Shown here: positions 33,799 through 42,237 of the stretch, piece by piece
How positions within the stretch are numbered: the stretch's first letter is position 1
How the letters are laid out: each line of letters begins with the position of its first letter
From: CANQBR01 sp964641395
GTDB taxonomy: Bacteria > Bacillota > Negativicutes > Acidaminococcales > Acidaminococcaceae
Direction of reading: 5' to 3'
Length of the DNA stretch: 64,000 nucleotides
Assembly (NCBI GenBank): GCA_964641395.1
Contig: CAZXKQ010000006.1
Location: 10,440 to 74,439, forward strand
The notes under the pieces: model-generated
Told to the model about the DNA's origin: nothing
Database searches by the model: none
Seen by the model: the letters and a program-made list of their open reading frames with translations, nothing else
Translations under genes and position numbers: made by a program

Positions 33799-34623
33799 AT
33801 GACTGTGGATGTAAAACGGCGCTTGAGCCAGCTCTGTGCCGCCCTGCTTTACAATAGCGCCCCCCTGGGAGGGCGGGCCTATCTGCCCCAGGAGCTGTGC
33901 GTGCCTGGGCTGAACTGCGCCTACTGCCCGGCGGCGGTGGCCGGCTGCCCCCTAGGGGCCTGGCAGAACCTGTGCAGCGGGGGGCTGGGCCGGGTGCCCT
34001 TCTACCTGGCGGCCAGCATCCTCCTAGCCGCCCTCTGCCTAGGCCGGCTGATCTGCGGCTGGCTCTGCCCCTTCGGCTTCCTGCAGGAGCTGCTCTACAA
34101 GCTGCCCGGCCCCAAGCTGGCCAAGGGCCGCTGGAGCCGCCGCCTGTCTGCGCTGAAGTACCTCCTGTTGCTGGGGGTTACCGCCGTCCCCCTCTACCTC
34201 TTCTACAGCGGCGGCGCCCCCCTGCCGGTCTTTTGCGAGTACCTCTGTCCTAACGGCTTCCTCAGCGGCCTGCTGATGCTGTTGACGGGAGAGGGCTTCG
34301 CCTACGCCTTCCTAGGCTGGGGCAAGGGCCTGCTGGCCCTGGCCGTCCTGCTCTTGGTAATTTGCTGTTACCGCTCCTTCTGCCGCTTTTTCTGCCCCCT
34401 GGGAGCCTTTTACAGCTTCTTCCACTCCTTCGCCTTGGTGGGCATCAAGGTGGATCCGGCCCGCTGCCTCCGCTGTGGCGCCTGCACCAGGCGCTGCCTG
34501 CTGGACTGCCGGCAGGTGGGGGACAGGGAGTGCATAGCCTGCGGCGCCTGCCGCCAGCACTGTCCCACCCAGGCCATAAGCTACGGCTGGCTGGGAAGGA
34601 GGCGGCAGGAGGAGAAGGCCTAG
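33799..34623 (+). CDS. Membrane 4Fe-4S protein (NapH/YccM type)
   Basis: A 274-residue membrane electron carrier. Four or five hydrophobic helices carry paired CGWLCPFG and CRFFCPLG motifs (NapH-type), with extra Cys near the N-terminus (CVPGLNCAYCP). Two C-terminal ferredoxin clusters follow: CLRCGACTRRC and CIACGACRQHC. It would pass electrons between quinol or a flavoprotein and a cytosolic or exported partner, which is not encoded here. The ATG at 33799 has a gggagg site. Confidence 0.88.
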   Translation: MTVDVKRRLSQLCAALLYNSAPLGGRAYLPQELCVPGLNCAYCPAAVAGCPLGAWQNLCSGGLGRVPFYLAASILLAALCLGRLICGWLCPFGFLQELLYKLPGPKLAKGRWSRRLSALKYLLLLGVTAVPLYLFYSGGAPLPVFCEYLCPNGFLSGLLMLLTGEGFAYAFLGWGKGLLALAVLLLVICCYRSFCRFFCPLGAFYSFFHSFALVGIKVDPARCLRCGACTRRCLLDCRQVGDRECIACGACRQHCPTQAISYGWLGRRRQEEKA

Positions 34624-34658
34624 CCCTAGTTTCATCCTCCTTATTTTGAACCCTTCTA

Positions 34659-34689
34659 GGCTGCCGGCTAGGGCTGGCGGCCTTTTTTT
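34659..34689 (+). terminator. Terminator after the 4Fe-4S gene
   Basis: GGCTGCC (34659-34665) pairs with GGCGGCC (34676-34682), followed by seven T residues. Confidence 0.88.
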
Positions 34690-34758
34690 CTTTCCAAAGG
34701 GCGGCCTTTGCGCTATAATAATAGCAACTAAGGGCCCTGGCTAGGGGCGGAGGTGGCC

Positions 34759-35397
34759 ATGCGCTTAAGAAGGAAACCCTGGATGGATAGGGCCCTGCCG
34801 GAGGTGCTGGGCAGCTATCTGCTGCGGGAGGGGCTGGAGGCCTACAGAGGCCGCTGGCAGCAACTCTTCCCCGGCAAGGAGCTAGCCCTGGAAATAGGCT
34901 GCGGCAAGGGCCGCTTTGCCGTGGGCATGGCCCAGCTCTTCCCCCAGCGGGCCTTCCTGGCCTTGGAGAGCCAGCGGGAGGTGGCCTTTTATCCAGCCCG
35001 GGCGGCCAAGGAACTGGGCTTGGACAATCTGCGGGTGCTGTGGGCCGATGCAGAGCACCTAGAAGACTACTTTGCCCCGGGGGAGGTCAAGACCCTCTAC
35101 CTGAACTTCAGCGATCCCTGGCCCAAGGCCCGCCACGCCAAAAGGCGCCTGACCCACCGCTCCTTTTTAGCTAAGTACAGGCTCTTGCTAGGAGAGGGAG
35201 GCCGGCTGTTCTTCAAAACCGACAACCGGGACCTCTTTGACTTTTCCCTAGCAGAATTCGCCGCCCTAGGCCTGCAGGTGGCAGCCTGCACCTACGACCT
35301 GGCCCGCTCCCCCTACCCTAACCTGGTACAGACGGAGTACGAAGTGAAGTTTACTGCCTTGGGCCAGCCTATCAATTACTGCGAAGTCATCTTTTGA
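34759..35397 (+). CDS. trmB: tRNA (guanine-N7-)-methyltransferase
   Basis: A 212-residue SAM enzyme that makes m7G46 in tRNAs. It has the SAM-binding LEIGCGKGRF, the FSDPWPKARHAKRRL signature and FFKTDNRDLFDF. ATG at 34759 (two codons into the open frame) sits 6 nt after ggcggagg. A TATAATA at about 34715 is a likely -10. The stop overlaps the possible TTG start of the next gene. Confidence 0.95.
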   Translation: MRLRRKPWMDRALPEVLGSYLLREGLEAYRGRWQQLFPGKELALEIGCGKGRFAVGMAQLFPQRAFLALESQREVAFYPARAAKELGLDNLRVLWADAEHLEDYFAPGEVKTLYLNFSDPWPKARHAKRRLTHRSFLAKYRLLLGEGGRLFFKTDNRDLFDFSLAEFAALGLQVAACTYDLARSPYPNLVQTEYEVKFTALGQPINYCEVIF

Positions 35398-35429
35398 AAC
35401 CGCCCCTGCTGCGGGGCCGGGAGCCAGCC

Positions 35430-36626
35430 ATGCGACAACGCTTCCTCTTCTTCCAAAACCCTAAACAGGCGGTGCTCTTCAGCGTCCTCATCCTGCTGGC
35501 GGTAGGCTGTGCCAACATCTTCAGCGCCAGCTTTATGAAGGGCAATACCGGCTACCTCCTCCGCTACACGGCCTTCAGCCTTCTAGGCTGCCTGGCCGGC
35601 TACGTGGTGCGGCGCATAGGCTATAAAAGGCTCACCAGCTTTAAGGCCCTGGTGGCGGGCTTCATAACAGTTACGGTCCTGTTGGGAGCGGTCTTCTTCT
35701 GGCCGCCTAATAACGGGGCCCAGCGCTGGCTCTACCTGCCGGGAGGCGTCAGCCTGCAGCCCAGCGAGTTCGCCAAGCTGTTCATGATCATGGCCACTTC
35801 CCGGGTGCTAGGCCGTATGGTCAAGCAGGGTGAGAGGGTCAGCATGGTGGATGGGACGGGCTGCAAGGTGCTGGCCATCTGCCTGGTCCTGTTAGGCTTC
35901 ATCTATAAGGAGCCGGACCTGGGCACGGCGGCCATCGTAGCCGGGCTGTGCCTAGGCATCTTCCTCCTCTCCAGCCTGCCTAAGCAACAGGTGGTCAGCC
36001 TCTTAGCCGTCAGCTTCATCGGCATCGCCGTAGGCAGCCTGGCCACTGAGTACCGGCGGGAGCGGCTGCGGGTGTGGCTGGATCCCTGGCTGGACGCCCA
36101 GGATACTGGTTACCAGATGGTACAGTCCCTCCTGGCCATAGGCAGCGGCGGCCTCACCGGCCTGCCCTGGGGCCAGGGCACCAGCAAGCTGGCCTACCTG
36201 CCTGAGGCCCACACCGACTTCGCCTTCGCCGTCTTCTGCCAGGAAAACGGCTTCCTAGGGGCCTTGTTGCTAATCCTCCTCTTCGTCCTCCTGGGTACGG
36301 CCCTTGCCCGTATCGCTATGCGCTGCAAGGACTATGAAGGCTTCCTGCTGGCGGCGGGGGTCAACCTGCTGCTGGTGGGCCAGGCCGCTGCCAACATGGC
36401 CATGGTCTGCGGCCTGCTGCCGGTTATAGGGGTCCCTCTCAGCTTCATCAGTTACGGCGGCAGCTCCCTCCTAGTGTCCATGCTGGCCCTGGGGCTGGTC
36501 CTCTCCGTCTACGATGAAGGGGTGAAGATGGAAGAGGCCGAGGAGAAACAGCAGGAGTGGCAGGACAGCCCCCGCCAGCGGCGGCGGGATCTGCGCATCG
36601 TCACTCCCAATAGGTGGCGGCGATGA
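35430..36626 (+). CDS. FtsW/RodA-family peptidoglycan glycosyltransferase (SEDS)
   Basis: A polytopic SEDS protein of 398 residues from ATG 35430, or 410 if TTG 35394 is used. It polymerises lipid II at the division site or side wall. Visible signatures: GAQRWLYLPGGVSLQPSEFAK, EPDLGTA, EAHTDFAFAV and PLSFISYGGSSL. It overlaps the following class B PBP by 4 bp. That one-to-one pairing is how SEDS polymerases work with their transpeptidase. FtsW is favoured over RodA because the partner carries a PASTA domain, but no ftsZ/mur genes are adjacent. Confidence 0.9.
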   Translation: MRQRFLFFQNPKQAVLFSVLILLAVGCANIFSASFMKGNTGYLLRYTAFSLLGCLAGYVVRRIGYKRLTSFKALVAGFITVTVLLGAVFFWPPNNGAQRWLYLPGGVSLQPSEFAKLFMIMATSRVLGRMVKQGERVSMVDGTGCKVLAICLVLLGFIYKEPDLGTAAIVAGLCLGIFLLSSLPKQQVVSLLAVSFIGIAVGSLATEYRRERLRVWLDPWLDAQDTGYQMVQSLLAIGSGGLTGLPWGQGTSKLAYLPEAHTDFAFAVFCQENGFLGALLLILLFVLLGTALARIAMRCKDYEGFLLAAGVNLLLVGQAAANMAMVCGLLPVIGVPLSFISYGGSSLLVSMLALGLVLSVYDEGVKMEEAEEKQQEWQDSPRQRRRDLRIVTPNRWRR

Positions 36627-38626
36627 GTAGGGGCGGCTTCACTTTATACGACGGCAAGGTGCGTTACTTTCTCGTCTGCTGCCTGATCGGCCTGGTTTTC
36701 ACCTCAGTCTGCGTCCGCCTAGGCTATCTGCAGCTGCTAAGGGGCAAGGAACTAGGCAAGATGGCGGAGCAGCAGGTGGAGTTCCAGCAGCGGGGCAACA
36801 CCCCCCGGGGCCGCATCGTGGACCGGGACGGCGAAGAGCTGGCCTCCAGCATCATGGCCAAGACCCTCATTGCCAATCCTTACCGGATGCAGGAAGCGGT
36901 GAAGGAGGGGATGGACATAGCCAAGGCGGCCAGGCTCCTGGCCCCCGCCCTAGGCCTGAACCAAGACAAGCTCCTCAGCATCCTCAGCGATAAGGAGCTG
37001 TACTTCCGCTATGTGAAGCGCTCCCTGGAGCCTAAGGAGTACCAGGCGGCAGCCAAGATTATAGCCGATAACAAGTTCGTAGGCTTCAGCTTCATCGAAG
37101 AGAGCAAGCGTTACTACGTAAAGAAGAATGTGGCGGCCCAGGTGCTGGGCTTTGTAGGCGATGACGACATCGGCCGCTCCGGCATCGAAATGGAGCAGGA
37201 CTCCATCCTGCGGGGGGCCCGCACCTTCGGCAGCCTGCGCCTAGACGCGGAAGGCCGGCCCATCGTGCCAGGCCAGGTGCAGGGCAAGGAGGAGGTGCCC
37301 CTATCCACCGTCTACCTCACCTTGGACAGCAAGATGCAATACGTACTGGAAGACGCTATGGACGACGCCCTGGCCCGCACCAAGGCGGCGGGGGCCGCCG
37401 CCGTCATCATGGATCCTTACAGCGGGGAGATCCTAGGCATGGCCAGCCGGCCCACCTTCGATCCTAACGAATACTGGCGCTATGAGCCGGCCAGCTGGTC
37501 CAACAAGACCATCTCCATGATCTACGAGCCCGGCTCCGTCTTCAAACCCTTGGTGGGCTGTGCCGGCCTTACGGAAGGCATCATCACCCCGGACACCGTC
37601 TTCCAAGACAACGGCAGCATCCGCATCGCCGACCGGGTCATCCACAACTGGGATGATGAGGGCCGGGGGCCGGTGCCCTTCTCCGAAGTCATCAAATTCT
37701 CCATCAATACAGGCATGGTGCAGCTAGGCATGCAGCTGAAGGCCAAGCGGCTGATAGACTACAGCAAGCGCTTCGGCTTAGGCAGGCCTACCGGCATCGA
37801 CCTGCCGGGGGAGGAAGGGGGCATCCTCTACGATCCAGACGATATGTACGAGCCTGATGTGGCCACCATGTCCATCGGCCAGGGCATAGCCGTCACCCCC
37901 CTCCAGATCCTCAGGGCCATCTGCGCCATCGCCAACGGCGGCGAGCTCCTCCAGCCCTATATCATCAAGAAGATCGTAGCCCCTAACGGGGAGGTCATCA
38001 AGGAAGGCAAGAAGAAGGTGGTGGGCAGCGTCCTCAGCCCCCAGGTGGCGGCCCAGATGCGCACCATGATGGAAAAGGTAGTCAGTGAGGGGGGCGGCAA
38101 GACCGCCGCCATCAAAGGCTACCGCATCGCCGGCAAGACCGGCACCGCGGAAAAGCTGGCGGAGGGAGGAGGCTACGCCTCCGGCAAGTACATCGCCTCC
38201 TTTGTCGGCTTCGTGCCGGCGGACAAGCCCCTCTACGCCATGATCGTAATGCTGGACACCCCCCAGGGGGCCTTTTACGGCAGCCAAGTATCCGCCCCTA
38301 TCTTTAGGGACACCCTGCAGCAGATCTTAGTGGCCAAGGGGGTGCAGCCGGAGGCCGGCCAGGGCCTGCCCTCCTTCGCCGAGGTGACCAGCAAGGCGGG
38401 AACGGCCCAGGGAGCAGGCCGGCCCCTGCCCCAACTGCAGCTGCTGCCTGACGGCCGGGCCCAGCTGCCTGACTGTAGCGGCATAGACCTGCGCTATGCG
38501 GCAGAGCTGTTGCAACAGGGGAAGCTGCGCTTGAAGCCCTACGGCCACGGCAAAGCCTACAAGCAGGAGCCCCCTGCCGGCAGCATCGTCCAGCCAGGCA
38601 GCACGGTGGAGATGTGGTTCCAGTAG
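36623..38626 (+). CDS. Class B penicillin-binding protein with PASTA domain (FtsI/SpoVD-like)
   Basis: A 667-residue transpeptidase. It has one N-terminal membrane helix (VRYFLVCCLIGLVFTSVCV), a dimerisation domain starting RGRIVDRDGEELA, and a transpeptidase domain with EPGSVFKPL (SxxK), FSINTG (SxN) and KTGTAEK (KTG). One PASTA domain closes the protein (LPDCSGIDLRYAAELL). ATG at 36623 overlaps the stop of the SEDS gene. It should crosslink septal or spore peptidoglycan with that partner. Confidence 0.93.
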   Translation: MSRGGFTLYDGKVRYFLVCCLIGLVFTSVCVRLGYLQLLRGKELGKMAEQQVEFQQRGNTPRGRIVDRDGEELASSIMAKTLIANPYRMQEAVKEGMDIAKAARLLAPALGLNQDKLLSILSDKELYFRYVKRSLEPKEYQAAAKIIADNKFVGFSFIEESKRYYVKKNVAAQVLGFVGDDDIGRSGIEMEQDSILRGARTFGSLRLDAEGRPIVPGQVQGKEEVPLSTVYLTLDSKMQYVLEDAMDDALARTKAAGAAAVIMDPYSGEILGMASRPTFDPNEYWRYEPASWSNKTISMIYEPGSVFKPLVGCAGLTEGIITPDTVFQDNGSIRIADRVIHNWDDEGRGPVPFSEVIKFSINTGMVQLGMQLKAKRLIDYSKRFGLGRPTGIDLPGEEGGILYDPDDMYEPDVATMSIGQGIAVTPLQILRAICAIANGGELLQPYIIKKIVAPNGEVIKEGKKKVVGSVLSPQVAAQMRTMMEKVVSEGGGKTAAIKGYRIAGKTGTAEKLAEGGGYASGKYIASFVGFVPADKPLYAMIVMLDTPQGAFYGSQVSAPIFRDTLQQILVAKGVQPEAGQGLPSFAEVTSKAGTAQGAGRPLPQLQLLPDGRAQLPDCSGIDLRYAAELLQQGKLRLKPYGHGKAYKQEPPAGSIVQPGSTVEMWFQ

Positions 38627-38729
38627 CTGCCTCCGCAAAAGCGGCCCCCCAGGCAGGGAAAAAGAGGTACAAGGTAGAATAGGGGAAGGGCAGCCTGTCC
38701 CCGCCCAGGCAAAGACTAGCTGATACCAC

Positions 38730-38774
38730 CAAGGCGGCTCCCCCCGGCGGGAGCGGGCCTTGCTAAATAGGAGG
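38730..38774 (+). promoter_or_regulatory. fhs leader hairpin next to the ribosome site
   Basis: CAAGGC-g-GCTCCC (38730-38742) pairs with GGGAGC-gg-GCCTTG (38749-38762). It ends 6 nt before aggagg (38769-38774); a second gagagg follows at 38777-38782, before the ATG at 38788. No T-run follows, so any control would act on translation or stability. Confidence 0.5.
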
Positions 38775-38787
38775 TAGAGAGGTAAAA

Positions 38788-40458
38788 ATGTTAAGCGATA
38801 TTGAGATAGCCCAACAAGCTAAAATGTTGAAGATCAGCCAGGTAGCCGCCAGCCTAGGCATCGCCGAGGAAGACATCGAGCACTATGGCCCCTACAAGGC
38901 CAAGCTGTCCATGGATCTGATCCGCCGTCTGGCCCCCCAGCAGCCAGGGAAGCTGGTGCTGGTGACCGCCATCACCCCTACCCCGGCAGGGGAGGGTAAG
39001 TCCACTACCACCGTAGGCCTGGCCCAGGGCCTGGCCCTCATCGGCAAGAAGGTCATCGTAGCCCTGCGGGAGCCCTCTCTAGGGCCCTGCATGGGGATTA
39101 AGGGCGGGGCCGCCGGAGGCGGTTACTCCCAGGTGGTGCCGATGGAGGACATCAACCTCCACTTCACCGGCGACTTCCACGCCATCACCTCCGCCCACAT
39201 GCTGCTGGCCGCCATGCTGGACAACCACATCCAGCAGGGCAACGCCCTAGGCATAGATCCCCGCCGGGTAGTGTGGAAGCGGGTAGTGGACATGAACGAC
39301 CGGGCCCTGCGGAACATCGTCATCGGCCTGGGGGGCAAGGCCCACGGGGTGCCCCGCCAGGACGGCTTCGATATTACGGTGGCCTCGGAGGTCATGGCCA
39401 TCCTCTGCCTGGCCAAGGACCTGCCGGACCTGAAGCAGCGGCTGGCCCGGATCATCGTCGCCTATGACTACTCCGGCAAGCCGGTTACCGCCGGCCAGCT
39501 CAAGGCCCAGGGGGCCATGGCCGCCCTGCTCAAGGACGCCTTGAAGCCCAACCTGGTGCAGACCCTGGAGAACGTGCCGGCCATCATCCACGGCGGCCCC
39601 TTCGCCAACATCGCCCACGGCTGCAACAGCGTGATGGCCACCCAGACCGCCCTGCGGCTGGCTGACTACACCATAACGGAGGCAGGCTTCGGCGCCGACC
39701 TGGGAGCAGAGAAGTTCTTCGACATCAAGTGCCGTTTCGCCGGCCTCAAGCCGGACGCAGTGGTGCTGGTAGCCACGGTGCGGGCCCTGAAGATGCACGG
39801 CGGCGTAGCCAAGAGCGACCTGAAGCAGCCTAACGTAGCCGCCGTCAAGGCCGGCCTAGGCAACCTAGACAAGCACATAGAAAACGTGAAGAAGTTCGGC
39901 GTGCCCCTGGTAGTGGCCATCAACATCTTCGCCCAGGATACGGAAGAGGAGCTGGAGGCTGTGCGGGCCCACTGCGCAGAGCTGGGAGTGCCGGCAGCCC
40001 TGTCCGACGTCTTCGCCCGGGGCGGCCAGGGAGGCGTAGAGCTGGCCAAGGCAGTGGTAGAACTGGCTGACAGCGGTCAGGCCCATTTCGCCCCTATCTA
40101 TCCTGACCAGGCCTCCCTGAAGGAGAAGATTGAAACCATCGCCAAGGAGATCTACGGCGCTGACGGAGTGAACTACAGCAAGGAGGCGGACAAGGCCCTG
40201 GCGGAGTTCACCGCCCTAGGCTACGGCAGCCTGCCTGTCTGCATGGCCAAGACCCAGTACTCCTTCTCCGACGACGCCAGCCTGCTAGGCCGGCCCCGGG
40301 GCTTCACCATTACCATCAAGAACTGCCGCCTGTCTGCCGGCGCCGGCTTCATCGTAGCCCTCTGCGGCGACATTATGACCATGCCCGGCCTGCCTAAGCT
40401 GCCGGCAGCGGAAAAGATCGACGTCAATGACGCAGGCCTGATCAGCGGCCTCTTCTAG
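38788..40458 (+). CDS. fhs: Formate--tetrahydrofolate ligase
   Basis: A 556-residue ATP-dependent ligase making 10-formyl-THF from formate. The ATP site TPAGEGKSTTTVGLAQGL, the SLGPCMGIKGGAAGGG region and the HGGPFANIAHGCNS motif are intact, and length is normal. With folD next, it forms a one-carbon pair that supplies purine synthesis and formyl-Met-tRNA. Confidence 0.97.
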   Translation: MLSDIEIAQQAKMLKISQVAASLGIAEEDIEHYGPYKAKLSMDLIRRLAPQQPGKLVLVTAITPTPAGEGKSTTTVGLAQGLALIGKKVIVALREPSLGPCMGIKGGAAGGGYSQVVPMEDINLHFTGDFHAITSAHMLLAAMLDNHIQQGNALGIDPRRVVWKRVVDMNDRALRNIVIGLGGKAHGVPRQDGFDITVASEVMAILCLAKDLPDLKQRLARIIVAYDYSGKPVTAGQLKAQGAMAALLKDALKPNLVQTLENVPAIIHGGPFANIAHGCNSVMATQTALRLADYTITEAGFGADLGAEKFFDIKCRFAGLKPDAVVLVATVRALKMHGGVAKSDLKQPNVAAVKAGLGNLDKHIENVKKFGVPLVVAINIFAQDTEEELEAVRAHCAELGVPAALSDVFARGGQGGVELAKAVVELADSGQAHFAPIYPDQASLKEKIETIAKEIYGADGVNYSKEADKALAEFTALGYGSLPVCMAKTQYSFSDDASLLGRPRGFTITIKNCRLSAGAGFIVALCGDIMTMPGLPKLPAAEKIDVNDAGLISGLF

Positions 40459-40476
40459 GATACAGGGGGGTAGGCT

Positions 40477-41328
40477 ATGGAACAGATCATCATGGCCGGC
40501 AAGCCGGTGGCCGCCTACTACCGCCAGGCCGTCGCTGCCAAAATCGCCAATGCCAAGGCCAGGGGCCTGCTCACCACCCTGGCAGTCATCGTGGTGGGAG
40601 ATGACCAAGCCTGCCACGTCTACGAGAAGAGGCTGGTAAAGCTGCTGACCTCCCTAGGAGGGCAGGTCAAGGAGGTGCTCCGCCCTGCCTCCACCACCCA
40701 GGAAGAGGTGGTGGCCCTGGTCAAAAAATTGAACCGGAACCGCTATGTCACCGGCATCCTGCCCCTGTTGCCCATGCCCCCTCAGATCAAGGGGGCGGAG
40801 GTGGCGGGCATCATCGCCGCCAACAAGGACGTGGACTGCTTCAACAGCAGCAACATGGGCGAGTTTTACGCCGGCCGCAACCCCTGGGCCCCCTGCACTC
40901 CCCGGGCCTGCCTGGCCATCTTGGACCACTATCACATCCCCCTGGCAGGGAAGCGGGTAGTGATTATAGGCCGGAGCAACGTGGTAGGCAAGCCCCTGGC
41001 CCTGCTGTGCTTGCAGCGGAATGCCACTGTCACCGTCTGCCACTCTAAGACCCAGGATCTGCCTGCCGTGGCCCGGGAAGGGGATATTTTGATCTCCGCC
41101 GTAGGCCGGGCCGGCTTCGTGACGGCAGAGATGGTCAAGGAGGGGGCGGTGCTGGTAGACGTAGGCATCAACGTGGTCCCCGCCCCTGAGGGCGCCGGCT
41201 CCCTGGTGGTAGGCGACATAGCCCCTGAGGCCCTGGCCAAGGCTGCGGCCTACACCCCGGTGCCGGGAGGCGTAGGGGTAGTCAGCAATGTGATGATGGC
41301 AGAGGCCCTCTGCCGTCACCTCCAGTAA
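40477..41328 (+). CDS. folD: FolD-family protein with altered catalytic residues
   Basis: A 283-residue homologue of methylene-THF dehydrogenase/methenyl-THF cyclohydrolase. The NADP-binding VVIIGRSNVVGKPLALL and the C-terminal TPVPGGVGVVSNVMMAE are intact. Aligned to E. coli FolD, Tyr50 is kept (Tyr49), but the position of catalytic Lys54 is Leu53 (sequence VYEKRLVK), and Gln98 is Leu97 (ILPLLPMP). The DVDGFH motif reads DVDCFN. The cyclohydrolase and perhaps the dehydrogenase reaction may be lost or work differently. It follows fhs by 18 bp, probably in the same transcript. Confidence 0.85.
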   Translation: MEQIIMAGKPVAAYYRQAVAAKIANAKARGLLTTLAVIVVGDDQACHVYEKRLVKLLTSLGGQVKEVLRPASTTQEEVVALVKKLNRNRYVTGILPLLPMPPQIKGAEVAGIIAANKDVDCFNSSNMGEFYAGRNPWAPCTPRACLAILDHYHIPLAGKRVVIIGRSNVVGKPLALLCLQRNATVTVCHSKTQDLPAVAREGDILISAVGRAGFVTAEMVKEGAVLVDVGINVVPAPEGAGSLVVGDIAPEALAKAAAYTPVPGGVGVVSNVMMAEALCRHLQ

Positions 41329-41332
41329 GCCC

Positions 41333-41767
41333 ATGCGGATAGGCAGGGGCTTGGCCTGGGGCCTGCTGGCCCTGCTTTTGACAGGCTTCATCTTCTATAA
41401 CTCCTACCTGCCTATGCAGGACTCCGGCCGGCTCAGCGCCATGGTGACGGCGGCGGCGGCCTGGCTCTTGGACTGCCTGGGCCTCCACTACCTGGGGGAC
41501 TTAGAGTACCTGATACGCAAGCTGGCCCACTTCAGCGAATTCGGCCTGCTGGGCTTCCTCATCTGTAAAAGCTTGGACTGCTTCTGCAGCCGGGCTACCG
41601 CCAGCGGCTACGTCCTCCTGCTAGCCCTCTTGGTGGCGGTGATAGACGAGGGGATACAGCTCTCCTCCCTCGGCCGCAGTTCCAGCGTCCTAGACGTGCT
41701 GCTGGACTTCAGCGGCTCCGGCAGCTTCTTCCTGGCCTACCGGCTGTGGCAGCGCTGGAGGTCGTGA
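41333..41767 (+). CDS. VanZ-like membrane protein
   Basis: A 144-residue protein with about four hydrophobic helices. The VanZ signature is present: RKLAHFSEFGLLG and then DEGIQLSSLGRSSSVLDVLLDFSG. VanZ was named for low-level teicoplanin resistance in enterococci; most relatives have no known function. It starts 4 nt after folD, so it is probably the last gene of the fhs transcript. Confidence 0.85.
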   Translation: MRIGRGLAWGLLALLLTGFIFYNSYLPMQDSGRLSAMVTAAAAWLLDCLGLHYLGDLEYLIRKLAHFSEFGLLGFLICKSLDCFCSRATASGYVLLLALLVAVIDEGIQLSSLGRSSSVLDVLLDFSGSGSFFLAYRLWQRWRS

Positions 41768-41783
41768 ATGCGCAAAGCGCCCT

Positions 41784-41815
41784 AACTGTCCCAAGACGGC
41801 CTTGGGACAGTTTTT
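41784..41815 (+). terminator. Terminator after vanZ-like gene
   Basis: AACTGTCCCAAG (41784-41795) pairs with CTTGGGACAGTT (41801-41812), followed by TTT. Confidence 0.93.
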
Positions 41816-41866
41816 CTAGTGGGGTGCGGGCCCTGCCGGCCTGACGGCCCAGGGGGTAAAAAGCCC

Positions 41867-41895
41867 TTGACTTTATTAGGCTAAAGTGTTAAAGT
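41867..41895 (+). promoter_or_regulatory. his operon promoter
   Basis: TTGACT (41867-41872), 17-bp spacer, TAAAGT (41890-41895). TAAAGT also occurs at 41882-41887, giving a short direct repeat over the -10 that could be a regulator site. No T-box or His-rich leader peptide is seen before yerC. Confidence 0.75.
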
Positions 41896-41943
41896 AGGTG
41901 GTACAGGTTTTTCCCTGCCAGAGCAGTAGATAAGGAGTACACT

Positions 41944-42237
41944 ATGGTTGATAAACTACAAGACCCCCTCTGCGACCAGCTGTTCGCCGCCATCCTCAGC
42001 TTGAAGAGCCGGGAGGACTGCTATCGCTTTTTTGAAGACGTCTGCACCATCAGCGAGCTGAAGGCCATGGCCCAGCGCCTGGAAGTGGCCCGCATGCTGG
42101 ACGCCGGCCTGATCTACGAGGACATCGTAGCCGCCACCGGCGCCAGTACCGCCACCATCTCCCGGGTGAAGCGCTGCCTGGTCTACGGCGCAGACGGCTA
42201 CACCCTGGTGATGCCCACCATTAGGAGGCAGGCATGA
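41944..42237 (+). CDS. yerC: YerC/YecD family TrpR-like regulator
   Basis: A 97-residue all-helical DNA-binding protein of the TrpR superfamily. The helix-turn-helix lies at about residues 55-80 (YEDIVAATGASTATISRVKR). Members are often found at the head of his genes in Bacillota and are believed to regulate them. Here it overlaps hisZG by 4 bp (ATGA) as first gene of the operon, so autoregulation of the operon in response to histidine is likely but inferred. Confidence 0.88.
   Translation: MVDKLQDPLCDQLFAAILSLKSREDCYRFFEDVCTISELKAMAQRLEVARMLDAGLIYEDIVAATGASTATISRVKRCLVYGADGYTLVMPTIRRQA

Noticed and set aside
38627..38787. ZTP (pfl) or THF riboswitch before fhs
   Set aside because: These riboswitches often precede fhs, and CCGCCCAGGC looks like the reverse of a pfl element, but the conserved 3' CCGCCTGGGC and the 5' half are not present on the plus strand in the right order. 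Only a GC-rich hairpin is supported.
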